The position numbers and the translations under genes were made by a program. From assembly GCF_022539505.1 (NCBI RefSeq), contig NW_025899946.1, forward strand, positions 1 to 64,000: a stretch of 64,000 nucleotides of DNA. The letters run 5' to 3'. Positions 1 through 11,275 of the stretch are shown piece by piece. Origin of the DNA: Lolium rigidum (taxonomy: Eukaryota > Streptophyta > Magnoliopsida > Poales > Poaceae). Numbering within the stretch: position 1 is the first letter of the stretch; the number at the start of each line of letters is the position of its first letter. The notes under the pieces were generated by a model. It saw only the letters and a list, made by a program, of their open reading frames with translations. It made no database searches and was not told the origin of the DNA.

Positions 1-81
1 TTTCCTAAAATGCAACGATGCCATGATTCTTATGAATGCAATGCATGATGTTTGAAATTTTAAAATTATTGGGATGTTACA
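1..81 (-). repeat. 3' LTR (start only) of the gypsy element
   Basis: Read on the minus strand this begins TGTAACATCCC immediately after the polypurine tract, the expected TG start of an LTR. Only 81 bases lie inside the window. I could not match it to the other LTR at 5045-7314, because that copy is cut off before its equivalent end. Confidence 0.75.
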
Positions 82-96
82 AACCTACCCCCCTTA
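82..96 (-). other. Polypurine tract and pol stop codon
   Basis: The minus strand reads TTAAGGGGGGTAGG just before the LTR start: a purine-rich primer site for plus-strand DNA synthesis. The TAA inside it (94-96) is the stop codon of the pol frame that carries the chromodomain. Confidence 0.75.
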
Positions 97-1231
97 AGAT
101 GATTCTCGCCCTCGAGAATCGGAGTGGCTAGCAAATAGGTGTGGGTGATCTTCACGAAGATCATCTTCTCGTTCCCATGTAGCTTCTTCCTCGGTGTGGT
201 GATTCAACTGGACCTTGCGAAATTTGATCGTCTTCGTACGAGTCAGCTCTTTCCGCTGTCTCTAGTATCTTGATCGGCTTCTCTTCATATGTGAGATCAC
301 TCTCCAACTGAACTTCCTCAAGTGGCACGGTATCTCTCAACAGGGTCTCTACCATATCTGGATGGCACTTCTTCAGTTGGCTTACATGGAACATGCTATG
401 AACTGCAGATAGTGATTCTGGCAGTTCCAGCTCATAAGCTACTTCACCTTTGCGAGCCAGGATCTTGAATGGTCCTACAAAGCGGGGTGCTAACTTTCCC
501 TTGACTCCAAATCTTTTCACACCACGTAGGGGTGAGACTCTTAGGTATGCTCTATCACCTATCTCATAGGTCACTTCCCTACGCTTTGAGTCAGCGTAGC
601 TCTTCTGTCTAGATTGGGCTATCTTCAATCTATCTCTGATCAGTCTGACCTTCTCTTTGGCATCCTTGATTAGGTCTGGGCCAAACAGACTTCCTTCTCC
701 TACGCCACTCCATAGCAATGGGGTGGTGCACTTCCTTCCATACAATGCCTCAAAGGGTGCCATACCAATACTAGCTTGGTGGCTATTGTTATATGAAAAC
801 TCTGCATAAGGCAGATTTTCATCCCAACTTGATCCATAGTCCAATGCACATGCTCTTAACATATCTTCCAAGATTTGATTCACTCTTTCAGTCTGTCCAT
901 CAGTCTGTGGGTGAAACGCTGTGCTGAACTCAAGTCTAGTTCCCAAAGACTCATGTATTTGACGCCAAAAGTGAGATGTAAACTGAGTACCTCTGTCTGA
1001 CACAATGCTCTTGGGCACTCCATGCAAACATATGATTTTGTTCATGTATAACTTGGCTAGTTTGGCGCTTGTATAGGTGGTCTTCACTGGTATGAAGTGA
1101 GCCACTTTAGTCGGACGGTCAACTACGACCCAAATGGAATCATATCCCGATCTAGTCTTTGGCAATCCGGTGATAAAATCCATGCCAATATTCTCCCACT
1201 TCCATTCCGGTACAGGTAGTGGTTGCAACAA
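94..1231 (-). pseudogene. Gypsy pol: integrase core and chromodomain (frameshifted)
   Basis: Integrase catalytic core of the retroelement, which would insert element cDNA into the chromosome. Visible motifs are GMDFITGLP (first Asp), VSDRGTQF (second Asp) and [13 protein letters not shown] (Glu region), followed by the conserved GRKCTTPL segment and an SH3-like stretch ending SMFHVSQLKKC. A chromodomain follows (KILETAER, then in a shifted frame FRKVQLNHHTEEEATWE), the module thought to steer chromovirus integration to marked chromatin. A one-base shift near 244-249 throws the visible frame off inside the chromodomain; the true frame runs to the TAA at 94-96. The upstream end is also out of frame with the zinc-binding part of the integrase. 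Confidence 0.85.
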
Positions 1232-2076
1232 TCCTGCGGGTTTCGATGTTCCGCCTTGACTCTACTACAAACATCACACGAGTGCAATATACTCAGCGAT
1301 GTCTCTCTTCGATTACTCCACCGGAACCTTTCCTTCACGTCCATGTACATCTTGGTGTTACCCGGATGAATGGAGTATGGTGAATCATGGGCTTCCTGGA
1401 AAATCAACTTCCTAAGCTCTGGGTCCTGGGGTACACAGATACGCTTCTCAAACCATATGGTTCCTTGTTCATCTGCATGAAATCCTTTTGCTCTGCCTTC
1501 GCTCATCAAGACCTTAATCTCCTCTATTTCTTTGTCTAACTTTTGAGCTTCTCTAATTCTGTCCATTAGTGTTGGCTGAACTTCAAGTGATGCCAAATAA
1601 CCTTTGGGCACAACCTCTAGTCTGAGGTCCTTAAACTGTTCACACGGTTCCTCTGGTAATTCTCCAGCGGTGAGGCCGTTTACATAGCTCTTACGGCTCA
1701 GCGCATCGGCTACAACGTTAGCCTTCCCTGGGTGGTATTGCAAATTCATATCATAATCTTTTATTAACTCCAACCATCTTCTTTGCCTCATGTTCAGCTC
1801 CTTCTGAGTGAATATGTACTTCGAGCTCTTATGGTCTGTGAACACATCACAATGCTTTCCCATCAAGTAGTGTCTCCACACTTTCAGGGCATGAACAACA
1901 GATGCTAGCTCTAAGTCATGGGTTGGGTAGTTTCTCTCATGCTGCTTGAGTTGTCGCGAAGCATAGCACACTACTTTTCCATCTTGCATTAGAACACCTC
2001 CAAGTCCTTGGAGAGAGGCATCGCAGTACACTTGGAAATCCTTATTGATATCCAGGCAAACATAGAACCGGTGCAC
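1123..2076 (-). pseudogene. Gypsy pol: RNase H and integrase zinc domain
   Basis: This frame holds RNase H ([15 protein letters not shown] with the first catalytic Asp; [12 protein letters not shown] at its end) and then the N-terminal HHCC zinc domain of integrase ([15 protein letters not shown] ... [11 protein letters not shown]). It joins the reverse transcriptase upstream and the integrase core downstream, but both joins are in other frames. After the CxxC pair the translation becomes unrelated, which places a frameshift near 1240-1270. The amino acid after FTDH is K rather than the usual S or Y series, a minor change. Family identity is clear; the copy is not functional as read. Confidence 0.8.
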
Positions 2077-3264
2077 TTACTAGGCGTTGCTTCAACTCTT
2101 GAAAACTAGCTTCACACTCATCAGTCCAGATGAATTTCTTCTCCTTCTTCAACAGTTCTGTCATGGGCTTTGCAATCTTGGAGAAATTCTCAATAAATCT
2201 CCGGTAGTATCCAGCGAGTCCTAGGAAACTCCGGATCTCTCCTGCATTCTTGGGTGATTCCCACTCGGTCACAGCTGCAACTTTACTTGGATCGACTGCG
2301 ACTCCTTCTGCTGAAACTATATGTCCAAGGAATCCAACCCTATCCAACCAGAACTCACACTTGCTGAACTTGGCATACAACTTGTGCTCTCTAAGCTTCT
2401 CCATGATTAGGCGCAAGTGGCTCTCATGTTTGGCTTCATCCTTTGAGTATATCAATATATCATCGATGAATACTACTACGAACTTATCCAAATATTCCAT
2501 GGACACTTTGTTCATCATGGCCATAAAATATGCCGGGCATTGGTTAGACCAAATGGCATAACTGTATACTCATACAGACCGTATCTAGTAGTGAATGCGA
2601 TCTTAGGTATGTCTTGCTCTTTGATCTTCATTTGGAAGTAACCCGATCGAAGATCAATTTTGGAAAATACTTTTGCTCCCTTCAGTTGGTCAAATAGGTC
2701 GTTGATATTGGGCAATGGGTACTTGTTCTTGATAGTGACTTCATTGAGTGATCGATAATCCATTACCAATCTCTTGCTAGAATCTTTCTTCATCACAAAC
2801 AAAACAGGGGCTCCCCATGACGATGAACTAGGTCGGATGAAACCCTTTTCCAACTGTTCCTTAAGCTGCTTCTTCAACTCCTTCAATTCCTCCACATCCA
2901 TCTTGTATGGTCTCTTGGCTATTGGTCCAGTTCCAGGCAACAGATCAATGAGAAACTCAACTTCTCTGTCCGGTGGCATTCCTGGCAACTCTTCCGGGAA
3001 CACATCCGGGTATTCTCTCACAACGAGCACAGTCTCCATGCTAACCCCCTTAAGAGAGTTGACCTTACTACCTTTAAGCTCAAAGGTTGATTTGAAACGA
3101 ATCCTCTTCATTTCTGGGGTTGTGAGTGTAATTGATCTCTTTGCACAATCTATTATGCCTCCATAAGTGGTCATCCAATCCATGCCTAGGATTACATCTA
3201 GACCTTGGGATGGTAGGACTACTAAGTTGGCTGGGAACTTATGTTTTCCAATTTGCAGGGTCAA
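2042..3264 (-). pseudogene. Gypsy pol: reverse transcriptase
   Basis: Reverse transcriptase of the element. In order: the late protease motif [10 protein letters not shown], the linker [17 protein letters not shown], palm and fingers motifs ([37 protein letters not shown]) and the catalytic [10 protein letters not shown] with the paired aspartates, then FLGHIVS and [13 protein letters not shown] frame change near 2515-2524 falls between MPFGLTNA and the catalytic box, and another follows near 2045-2076 before RNase H. The two pieces overlap by only a few bases, so each break is a one-base shift rather than a deletion. Confidence 0.85.
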
Positions 3265-3606
3265 ATTTCTACATCCATCGAGTTACTAACATCTCTCCCC
3301 TGGAGAGCTTACTCTAAGAGGGCATCCCGTTGTTTCGGTGGGCTGATTATTCTTAACCACAAATGCTCTTGATATGAAAGAATGCGATGCACCGGTATCA
3401 AATAGAACAAGTGCTGAAAAGCAATTGAGCATGAACGTACCGATCACTGCGTCCGGCTCATCATAGATCTCCTCAACATTGACATGGTTGGCATGCCCCT
3501 TCTGGAACGGGTTCGGCTTGCCTGCATCCACAACCTTCCTTGCTTCCTCAGCCTTCTTCTCAGGGCAGTCATTGGCAAAGTGTCCTGTCTTCCTGCACTT
3601 GAAGCA
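3265..3606 (-). pseudogene. Gypsy gag zinc knuckle and protease N-half
   Basis: The minus strand encodes a CCHC knuckle (CFKCRKTGHFANDC, about 3562-3606) and then the aspartic protease active site LFDTGASHSFIS at about 3380-3415. An in-frame TAG at 3607-3609 sits immediately before the first cysteine of the knuckle, separating it from the rest of gag. A further frame change near 3286 separates the active-site half of the protease from the half carrying the GMDW motif. Confidence 0.8.
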
Positions 3607-4574
3607 CTACACCTGGCTGAGTTCCTTCTTCACAAAGCGATGACCATTGTTGTTGTCGTGGCCATTGCCGTTGTTGTGGCCATTGCCATTTCCATGATGG
3701 CTGCCATTACTCTTCCCAGAGTTGTTGTGGTGGTGATTCTTGTGACCATTGTGGTGGTGCTTGTTTCCACCATCATTGCTACCATACTTGTGATGGCCAG
3801 AACTTCCACTACCTTCTCCATATGACCGCATCTTGTGAGCTGGTCCTGATCCATACTTGTCATAACCGTGCTTTCTCTTCCGGTTCTCCATATCGTTGTG
3901 CTTGGACTCAACTGCCACTGCGCTGTCATACAGCTCCTGGTAATTGGCGTACCTAGAAGCACAAAGCTGAATGGATATCTCATCATTGAGGCCTCTCATG
4001 AATTCCTCCCGCCTCTTCCTATCGATGTTCACATCTTCGGTGCATAACGAGCCAACTTGTTGAAGAGCTCAGCATAGTCAGACAAGGAGCGAGATCCCTG
4101 GCGCAAGTCGCGAAACTCGCGCCTCTTCAGAGCAATGACTCCAGAAGCAACATGAGTAGTGTGGAAGGCTGTTTGAAACTGATCCCAAGTGATGGCTGCG
4201 ATGTCAGGGTAGGTGATCTGGTAGTTGTCCCACCATTCAGCTGCGGGTCCTTCAAGCTGATGTGCGGCAAACCGCACCTTCTCTTCCCCATGTGCTTGAA
4301 TAGTGTCCAATTTCTTGTTAATTGTACGCAGCCAGTCATCAGCTACGATTGGCTCAGGAGAATTTGAGAATGTGGGAGGGTTCAACCTCAGGAACCTAGT
4401 CAGACGGTCCTGCTGTGGCGGAGGTGGCGGTGGCGGGGGTGGTGAATTGTTGTTGTTCTGCAGGTTGTTGTTCAGCTGGGCTATGGTCTGAGTCACTACT
4501 TGCATCAGCTGGGCCTGTGCCTCCATCATCTGCTGAACATAGGCTGGCACCTCGGGCTCTCGGCGGGGCGGCAT
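3607..4574 (-). pseudogene. Gypsy gag (capsid), two frames
   Basis: Gag structural protein. The start at 4572-4574 (MPPRREPEVPAYV) is followed by a proline run, then the retrotransposon gag domain with ADDWLRTINKKLD, AEWWDNY and LTRF-type motifs. A one-base deletion around 4029-4035 shifts the frame (RYAPKM then stop, with NIDRKRREEF continuing in the next frame). The distal part is unusually rich in histidine, asparagine and glycine (residues about 70-130 of the second frame), a nucleic-acid-binding type composition, and ends at the TAG in front of the zinc knuckle. Confidence 0.85.
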
Positions 4575-5030
4575 GCTGTGGGGTTTGAGAGGTAAGAATA
4601 GAATTAGACTAGAGCTAAGGAGAAATAAAATTTCCTACCCTCGCACAACACAAGCATATAAACAATCCTCAAAATCACGCAAGCAAATATTTTTAAACAC
4701 TAACAAACTAGTATGGTCATACCACAATTTGGTATGATCAATGCGTTTTTAAGATATCGTTGGTCTGATAAAAGAGAGAAAGTGGTGGTCTACTCTATTT
4801 CCATCTTGGGTGCTTCTAGCTTCTCTTCCACTTCCTTGAGGTCTTCAAAGATTGGACGTCTAAAGGATGAAGATTTGTTTTGAAGATGAAATAGGTGAGA
4901 ATACAAGAAAACCAATTTGCAAACATTTCTTTTCAATAGAGAATGGATTAGATAGATAAGATGGAATTTCATCCTAAGGTCTTCCTATTTCTATCCAAAC
5001 CTAGGGTCACGAACCTATGGGCAACACAGT

Positions 5031-5042
5031 GCTCTGATACCA
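5031..5042 (-). other. Primer-binding site, tRNA-Met type
   Basis: The minus strand reads TGGTATCAGAGC two bases after the LTR end, the classic complement of the plant initiator tRNA-Met 3' end. It fixes the element's orientation and the LTR boundary at 5045. Confidence 0.9.
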
Positions 5043-5044
5043 TC

Positions 5045-7314
5045 TGTAGTGACCTCACTTTAAAAAGTGCAAGTCCCTGTGCATTAGTGCTAGTCCCTGG
5101 ATCGAACTGCTAGCACACACAGTTTAAGATGAAATACCAAATAGCAAAGGTCTTCATTACAACCTAATGATCCAGCGAAAACTAAAATAGTTCGATACAA
5201 CTTGCATAGCTCAAGGGCTAGCATAAACATAAATCGAGTTCAACATCAAGCGGAAAGCAAATAGCATGGAGTCCCCTTCCTTCACGGATGCCACGAGACG
5301 GACATGTTGGGCAAAGACTCGTGATCCTAACATCTTCTTCAACGAACTAGGGATACCTGCAACATGAAACGTTGCAGCCCGAAGAAATCAATACATTTGG
5401 AATTGTATTGGCAAGGACACTTTTGTGGACTCAAAAGGCATCCTACACCTACGTGCACATCTGGCAGGTAGAGCTCAGGTTCATTTTGCATAAAGCCAAT
5501 TTTTCCCTATCATTTATCAAAACATTTTCTTTCAATCTAATTAACAGTAACATTGGTAAATCCCCAATGTACCAATTAACGAACATTGGTAAAGCCCCAA
5601 TGTACCTTCCTACCCTTGTTCACCCATCAAATTTTATTTAAGAAATTGGGATGAGGAGATCTTCGAACAAGTGACTTGTCAGTTCGCTCAAGTTGTCCAT
5701 AACCGGGGACACGGCTAAGTACTTAGATTTTACACTCTCGAGAGGTTGTACACCTTTACCCACATGGCCAGGTCAATCCTTCTACCTCGATGCACATTTT
5801 GCTCAAGGACAGGTGTAGACCGTGGCCGAGACCTTCTGTGTGTAATCACCCGAACCATTCCCTAAGGGCCCCGTTCCACCTACAGTATCCCTCTACCACC
5901 ACCTGGCCCCTAGGATCCGGGTTCATACAACATACTTTGTCAAGCCAGAGCCATAGTAGCATGTGGTTGTACGGAAAGCTAATGAGCAAGGTTTGTCTAC
6001 AATCTCTTTAAGCCTGGGTGACTTTCCGCAAGTGTGCACTAGCACCAGGGTCTTGCCCCCTGATACAACCACCCTCTCCATAACTCCACCATTCACCCAG
6101 GTAATTCATTAAACTTAGTTGTTTTTCCTTAACCTCTATCAAAACCTTTTCCATGGCATAGCAGGTAACAACTAAATTTAATGGCGGCTAAGGGAGTCTA
6201 GGAGTGGTGTAGCTAAACTACTAGGATTTACTAGCAGGCAAAGAGCATAAACCCTAGACATGTCTACTATAAAAACACTACGGTGCAAGAATTAAAACTG
6301 GGACTTTTGGTGTGTGTCACTTGCCTTTTTCAGAGGGAGGAGTTGCAATCTTCGCAGTCACAAAGGTTGCGAATGTCACAGTCGCAATCTACAAGCATAC
6401 ATACATAGCACCATAAACACAATGCACAACACAAATGCACAAACATAGACATGAGATGCATATGAGATTTACACAGTTGCACTCCATTTATTGTTCTCTG
6501 GTTGTCACTACATGCATGATGCCATGATCAAGTTTTATGGTTGGTTGAATTATTGCGAACCTTCTATGTCGCACTAGCGAAGGGCAACTACCATTAATTC
6601 TAAAAAGTGTTTTGGTACAGTAGGCAAATGATGGTTTTGGTACTACTGGACAGAGGGTAACATTTGCAAGCATATGCAAAAAGAATCACTCGAAAAGGTT
6701 ATGTAGATCTCATTTTATGGGTGAAGTACTCCGATTAGGCATTTAAATATGGATGAATCTCAAACTTCTGTAAGTCCACATTTTATTGGTTCAAAATGTT
6801 CCTTGTATTTTTAGGATTCCAACGGTATAGAGTTTGTGATTTTTGGACATACGGATCTCTGGATATGAATTTTGCAAAGCGCGGACTATCGAAACAGAGA
6901 TTAAACGCAAACTAGGGTGTGTCCCTGACACATGGCACTTTCTCATTGGTGGATACCTCTTCGCGCGGATCAGGCTCTATTAGCCGTTGGATCTACTTAA
7001 CACAGACGGCTGAGATCTGTTGGCTGGAATTGGAAAGAAGAAAAAGAGGGAAAAGGGAAATACCCAGTGGCGGCGGCGCACGCACGCGTGGCGACGCGTG
7101 GCGCCGACGTAGGCGGAGACGTGGCCGGCGGCGAGGTGCTCGCCGGTGGTGGCTTGGACGGCCGGCCGGCGACGACGTTCTCGGCGTCTCCGGCTTGGCG
7201 TAAACGTGGACGGCGTGCGGCTTGAGGTGACGCGTGGGGTGGCGGCAGCGGCTTGGAGGGATTCGGCCGAGGCGGCCGTGGCGGGCGGATGGAGGCGGCG
7301 CGGTTGGTGGCGCT
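5045..7314 (-). repeat. 5' LTR of the gypsy element, truncated
   Basis: On the plus strand it starts TGTAGTGACC next to the primer-binding site and runs about 2.27 kb until cut by the element at 7315. It is AT-rich to about 6900, then strongly GC-rich (6900-7314), resembling the layout of the long LTR at 56399-62790. A short direct repeat (AACATTGGTAAA-CCCCAATGTACC, twice near 5547-5607) is present. No gene is visible in it; ORFs over the GC-rich end are compositional. Confidence 0.75.
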
Positions 7315-8760
7315 TGACACGCGTAAAGACGCGACCGTTGGGAACCCCAAGTGGAAGGTGTGATGCGTACAACGCAGAAGTTTCCTCGCTTAGAAACCAA
7401 GGTTTATCGAATCCAGAGAGGAGTCATGAAGCACATTGAAGGTTGATGGAGGCGAGATGTAGTGCGGCGCAACACCAGGGATTCCGGCGCCAACGTGGAA
7501 CCCGCACAACACAACCAAAGTACTTTGCCCCAACGAAACGACGAGGTTGTCAATCTCACCGACTTGTTTGTAACAAAGGATTAGATGTATAGTGTGGATG
7601 ATGATTGTTTGCGAAAATAGTAGAACAAGTATTGCAGTAGATTGTATTTCGGTATAGAGAATTGGCCAGGGTCCACAGTCACTAGAGGTGTCTCTCCATA
7701 AGATAAATAGCATGTTGGGTGAACAAATTACAATTGGGCAATTCACAAAGAGGCATGCATGCACTCATATTATGATGAGTATAGTGAGATTTAATTGGGC
7801 ATTAGACAAAGTACATAGACCGCTATCCAGCATGCATCTATGCCTAAAAAGTCCACCTTCGACGTATTATGTTGCAGCAATTACAATTGCATTAATACGA
7901 TGCATAAGTACATAATTAACCGCATAATCTCAAGACATGCATCAATCATAGCCTACGACAAGAACCACACGGTGCACGCACTAATCACCTTTACACACGT
8001 GGAGGAGGAATAGACTACTTTAATAACATCACATGAGTAGCACACAACTAGTAGCGATACAAGCTCATCATATGGATCTCAATCATGTAAAGCAGCTCAT
8101 GAGATCATTGTATTGGAGTACAGAGAGAGAGATTAACCACATAGCTACGGTAGAGCCCTCAGCCCCGGGGGTGAATTACTCCCTCCTCATCATGGAGGCA
8201 GCGATGGCGGTGAAGATGGCGGTGGAGACGGCGGTGGAGACGACTCCGGGGGCAATTCCCCGTCCGGCAGGGTGCCGGAACAGAGACTTCTGTCCCCCGA
8301 ATCTTGATTTCGCGATGGCGGCGGCTCTGGAAGGTTTTCTCCGTATCGTGGCTCTCTCCGTAAGGGTTTTCGATGCAGGGGCTTTATATAGGCGAAGAGG
8401 CGGCGTCAGAAGGTCGAAGGGGCGACCACACCATAGGGGGGCGCGGCCCAGGCCCTGGCCGCGCCACCCTATCATCTGGGGCCCACAGGGCCCCCCTCTG
8501 GCGGCTCTCGGGTGTTCTGGATGCTTCCGGGCAAAATAGGAACCTGGGCGTTGATTTCGTCCAATTCCGAGAATATTTCGTTACTAGGATTTCTGAAACC
8601 AAAAACAGCGAGAAAACAAGAACCGGTACTTCGGCATCTTGTTAATAGGTTAGTTCCAGAAAACGCATAAATATGACATATAATGTGTATAAAACATGTA
8701 GGTATCATCAATAAAGTAGCATGGAACATAAGAAATTATCGATACGTTGGAGACGTATCA
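7315..8760 (-). repeat. 3' LTR of Athila-like element (hybrid)
   Basis: 1446 bp, TGATACG...GTGTCA on the minus strand. The half at 7945-8760 is almost identical to 14897-15703. The half at 7315-7930 instead matches the end of the plus-strand LTR at 24567-26159 (for example the shared CTTGGGGTTCCCAACG near the terminus). A TATA-like TATATAAA on the minus strand lies at 8383-8390. Confidence 0.8.
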
Positions 8761-8779
8761 GCATCCCCAAGCTTAGTTC
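8761..8779 (-). other. Polypurine tract
   Basis: The minus strand reads CTAAGCTTGGGGATGC directly before the LTR start. The same tract precedes the related plus-strand LTR at 24550-24566, which confirms it as the conserved plus-strand primer of this family. Confidence 0.75.
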
Positions 8780-11275
8780 TGCTCGTCCCGAGCAGGTAAA
8801 ACGATAACAAAGATAATTTCTGAAGTGACATGCCATCATAATCTTGATCATACTATTTGTAAACATATGTAATGAATGCAGTGATCAAAACAAAGGTAAT
8901 GACATGAGTAAACAAGTGAATCATATAGCAAAGACTTTTCATGAATAGTACTTCAAGACAAGCATCAATAAGTATTGCATAAGCGTTAACTCACAAAGCA
9001 ATAAATCAAAGTAAAGGTATTGAAGCAACACAAAGGAAGATTAAGTTTCAGCGGTTGCTTTCAACTTATAACATGTATATCTCATGGATAATTGTCAACA
9101 TAAAGTAATATAACAAGTGCAATATGCAAGTATGTAGGAATCAATGCACAGTTCACACAAGTGTTTGCTTCTTAAGGTGGAGGGAGATAGGTAAACTGAC
9201 TCAACAATAAAAGTAAAAGAAAGGTCCTTCGAAGAGGAAAGCATCGATTGCTGTATTTGTGCTAGAGCTTTTACTTTGAAAACATGAAAAAAATTTGTCA
9301 ACGGTAGTAATAAAGCATATGAGTTATGTAAATTATATCTTACAAGTTGCAAGCCTCATGCATAGTATACTAATAGTGCCCGCACCTCGTCCTACTTAGC
9401 TTGGACTACCGGATCTTTGCATGCCATGTTTCAACCAAGTGTCACAAAGGGGTACCTCCATGCCGCCTGTACAAAGGTCTAAGGAGAAAGCTCGCATTTT
9501 GGATTTCTCGCTTTTGATTATTCTCAACTTAGACATCCATACCGGGACAACATGGACAACAGATAATGGACTCCTCTTAAATGCATAAGCATGTAGCAAC
9601 AATTATTATTCTCATATGAGATTGAGGATATATGTCCAAAACTGAAACTTCAACCATGATTCATGGCTTTAGTTAGCGGCCCAATGTTCTTCTCTAACAA
9701 TTTGCATGCTCCAATCATTAAGGTGATAGATCCTTCAGACAAGACGGACATGCATAGCAACTCACGTGATATTCAACAATAGTTGATGGCGTTCCCCGAA
9801 GCATGGTTATCGCACAACAAGCAACTTAATAAAAGATAAAGTGCATAAGTACATATTCAATACTACGATAGTTTTTAAGGCTATTTTGTCCCATGAGCTA
9901 TATATTGCAAAGGTGAATGATGGAATTTTAAAGGTAGCACTCAAGCAATTTACTTTGGAATGGCGGAGAAATACCATGTAGTAGGTAGGTATGGTGGACA
10001 CAAATGGCATAGTAGTTGGCTCAAGGATTTTGGATGCATGAGAAGTATTCCCTCTCGATACAAGGTTTAGGCTAGCAAGGTTATTTGAAGCAAACTCAAG
10101 GATGAACAAGTGCAGCAAAACTCACATAAAAGACATATTGTAAACATTATAAGACTCTACACCGTCTTCCTTGTTGTTCAAAACTCAATACTAGATATTA
10201 TCTAGACCTTAGAGAGACCAATTATGCAAACCAAATTTTAGCATGCTCTATGTATTTCTTCATTAAAAGGTGCAAAGCATATGATGAAAGAGCTTAAACA
10301 TGAGCACAACAATTGCCAAGTATCACATTATCCAAGACATTTTAGAATTACTACATGTAGCATTTTCCAATTCCAACCATATAACAATTTAACGAAGAGG
10401 AAACTTCGCCATGAATATTATGAGCTAAGAACACATGTGTTCATACGAACCAGCGGAGCGTGTCCCTCTCCCACACAAGGATGAACTTATTCAGAGAACT
10501 AAGATAACAAAACAAAAATAAAAGCACACACAGACGCTCCAAGTAAAATACATAAGATGTGACTGAATAAAAATATAGTTTCAAGAGAAGGAACCCGATA
10601 CTTTGTCGATGAAGAAGGGGATGCCTTGGGCATCCCCAAGCTTAGATGCTTGAGTCTTCTTGAAATATGCAGGGATGAACCACCGGGGCATCCCCAAGCT
10701 TAGAGCTTTCACTCCTCTTGATCATAGTATATCATACTCCTCTCTTGACCCTTGAAAACTTCCTTCACACCAAACTTCAAGCAAACTCATTAGAGGGTTA
10801 GTGCATAATCAAAATTCACATGTTCAGAGGTGACACAAACATTCTTTTCACTTCTGGACATTGCATAAAGCTACTGGACATTAATGGATCAAAGAAATGA
10901 ATCCAACATAGCAAAAGAGGCAATGCGAAATAAAAGGCAGAATCTGTCAAAAACAGAACAGTCCGTAAAGACGAATTTAAAGCTGGCACCAGACTTGCTC
11001 AAATGGAAAAACTCAAAACTAATGAAAGTTGCGTACATATCTGAGGATCACGCTCGTAAATTGGCAGATTTTTTCGAATTTTCTACAGAGAACTGTGCCC
11101 AGATTCGTGACAGACAGCAATGCTGTTTCTGCGCAGCGATCCCAAATATAACATCAACTTTGACATAGAAACTTTACTTGGCACAAAAACATGACAAGGA
11201 GAGGTTGCTACAGTAGTAAACAACTTCCAAGACACAAATATAAAACAAAGTACTGTAGTAAAAAAAACACATGGG
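8780..11275 (-). other. Noncoding 3' region of Athila-like element
   Basis: About 2.5 kb without a supportable gene. The part up to about 9820 is homologous, in reverse orientation, to 15704-16592 plus 24385-24566, so it is the family's 3' untranslated region. It holds extra copies of the polypurine-like word (near 10630 and 10690) and a perfect 9-bp inverted repeat at 10617-10637. Confidence 0.6.

Larger units (their letters stand above)
1..7314 (-). mobile_element. Decayed Ty3/gypsy chromovirus (Tekay/Del-like), minus strand
   Basis: On the minus strand the order is 5' LTR (truncated), tRNA-Met-type primer-binding site, gag, protease, reverse transcriptase, RNase H, integrase, chromodomain, polypurine tract and start of the 3' LTR, which is canonical for a chromovirus. 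The 3' LTR leaves the window at base 1. The 5' LTR stops abruptly at 7314 against another element. The reading frame is broken about seven times, mostly by single-base shifts, so this copy cannot encode a working polyprotein. Lineage assignment rests on the pol gene order, the chromodomain at the extreme C-terminus and the long LTR beginning TGTAGTGACC when read on the plus strand. The superfamily is certain and the lineage is likely. Confidence 0.9.

Noticed and set aside
6919..7439. Arg-rich frames in GC-rich DNA
   Set aside because: They span the gypsy LTR and cross its junction with the next element at 7314/7315, so no single gene can underlie them.
8033..8645. Frames over the GC-rich LTR half, repeated at 15116-15613
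   Set aside because: They lie wholly within LTR U3/leader sequence, run against the element, and differ between the two copies through indels.
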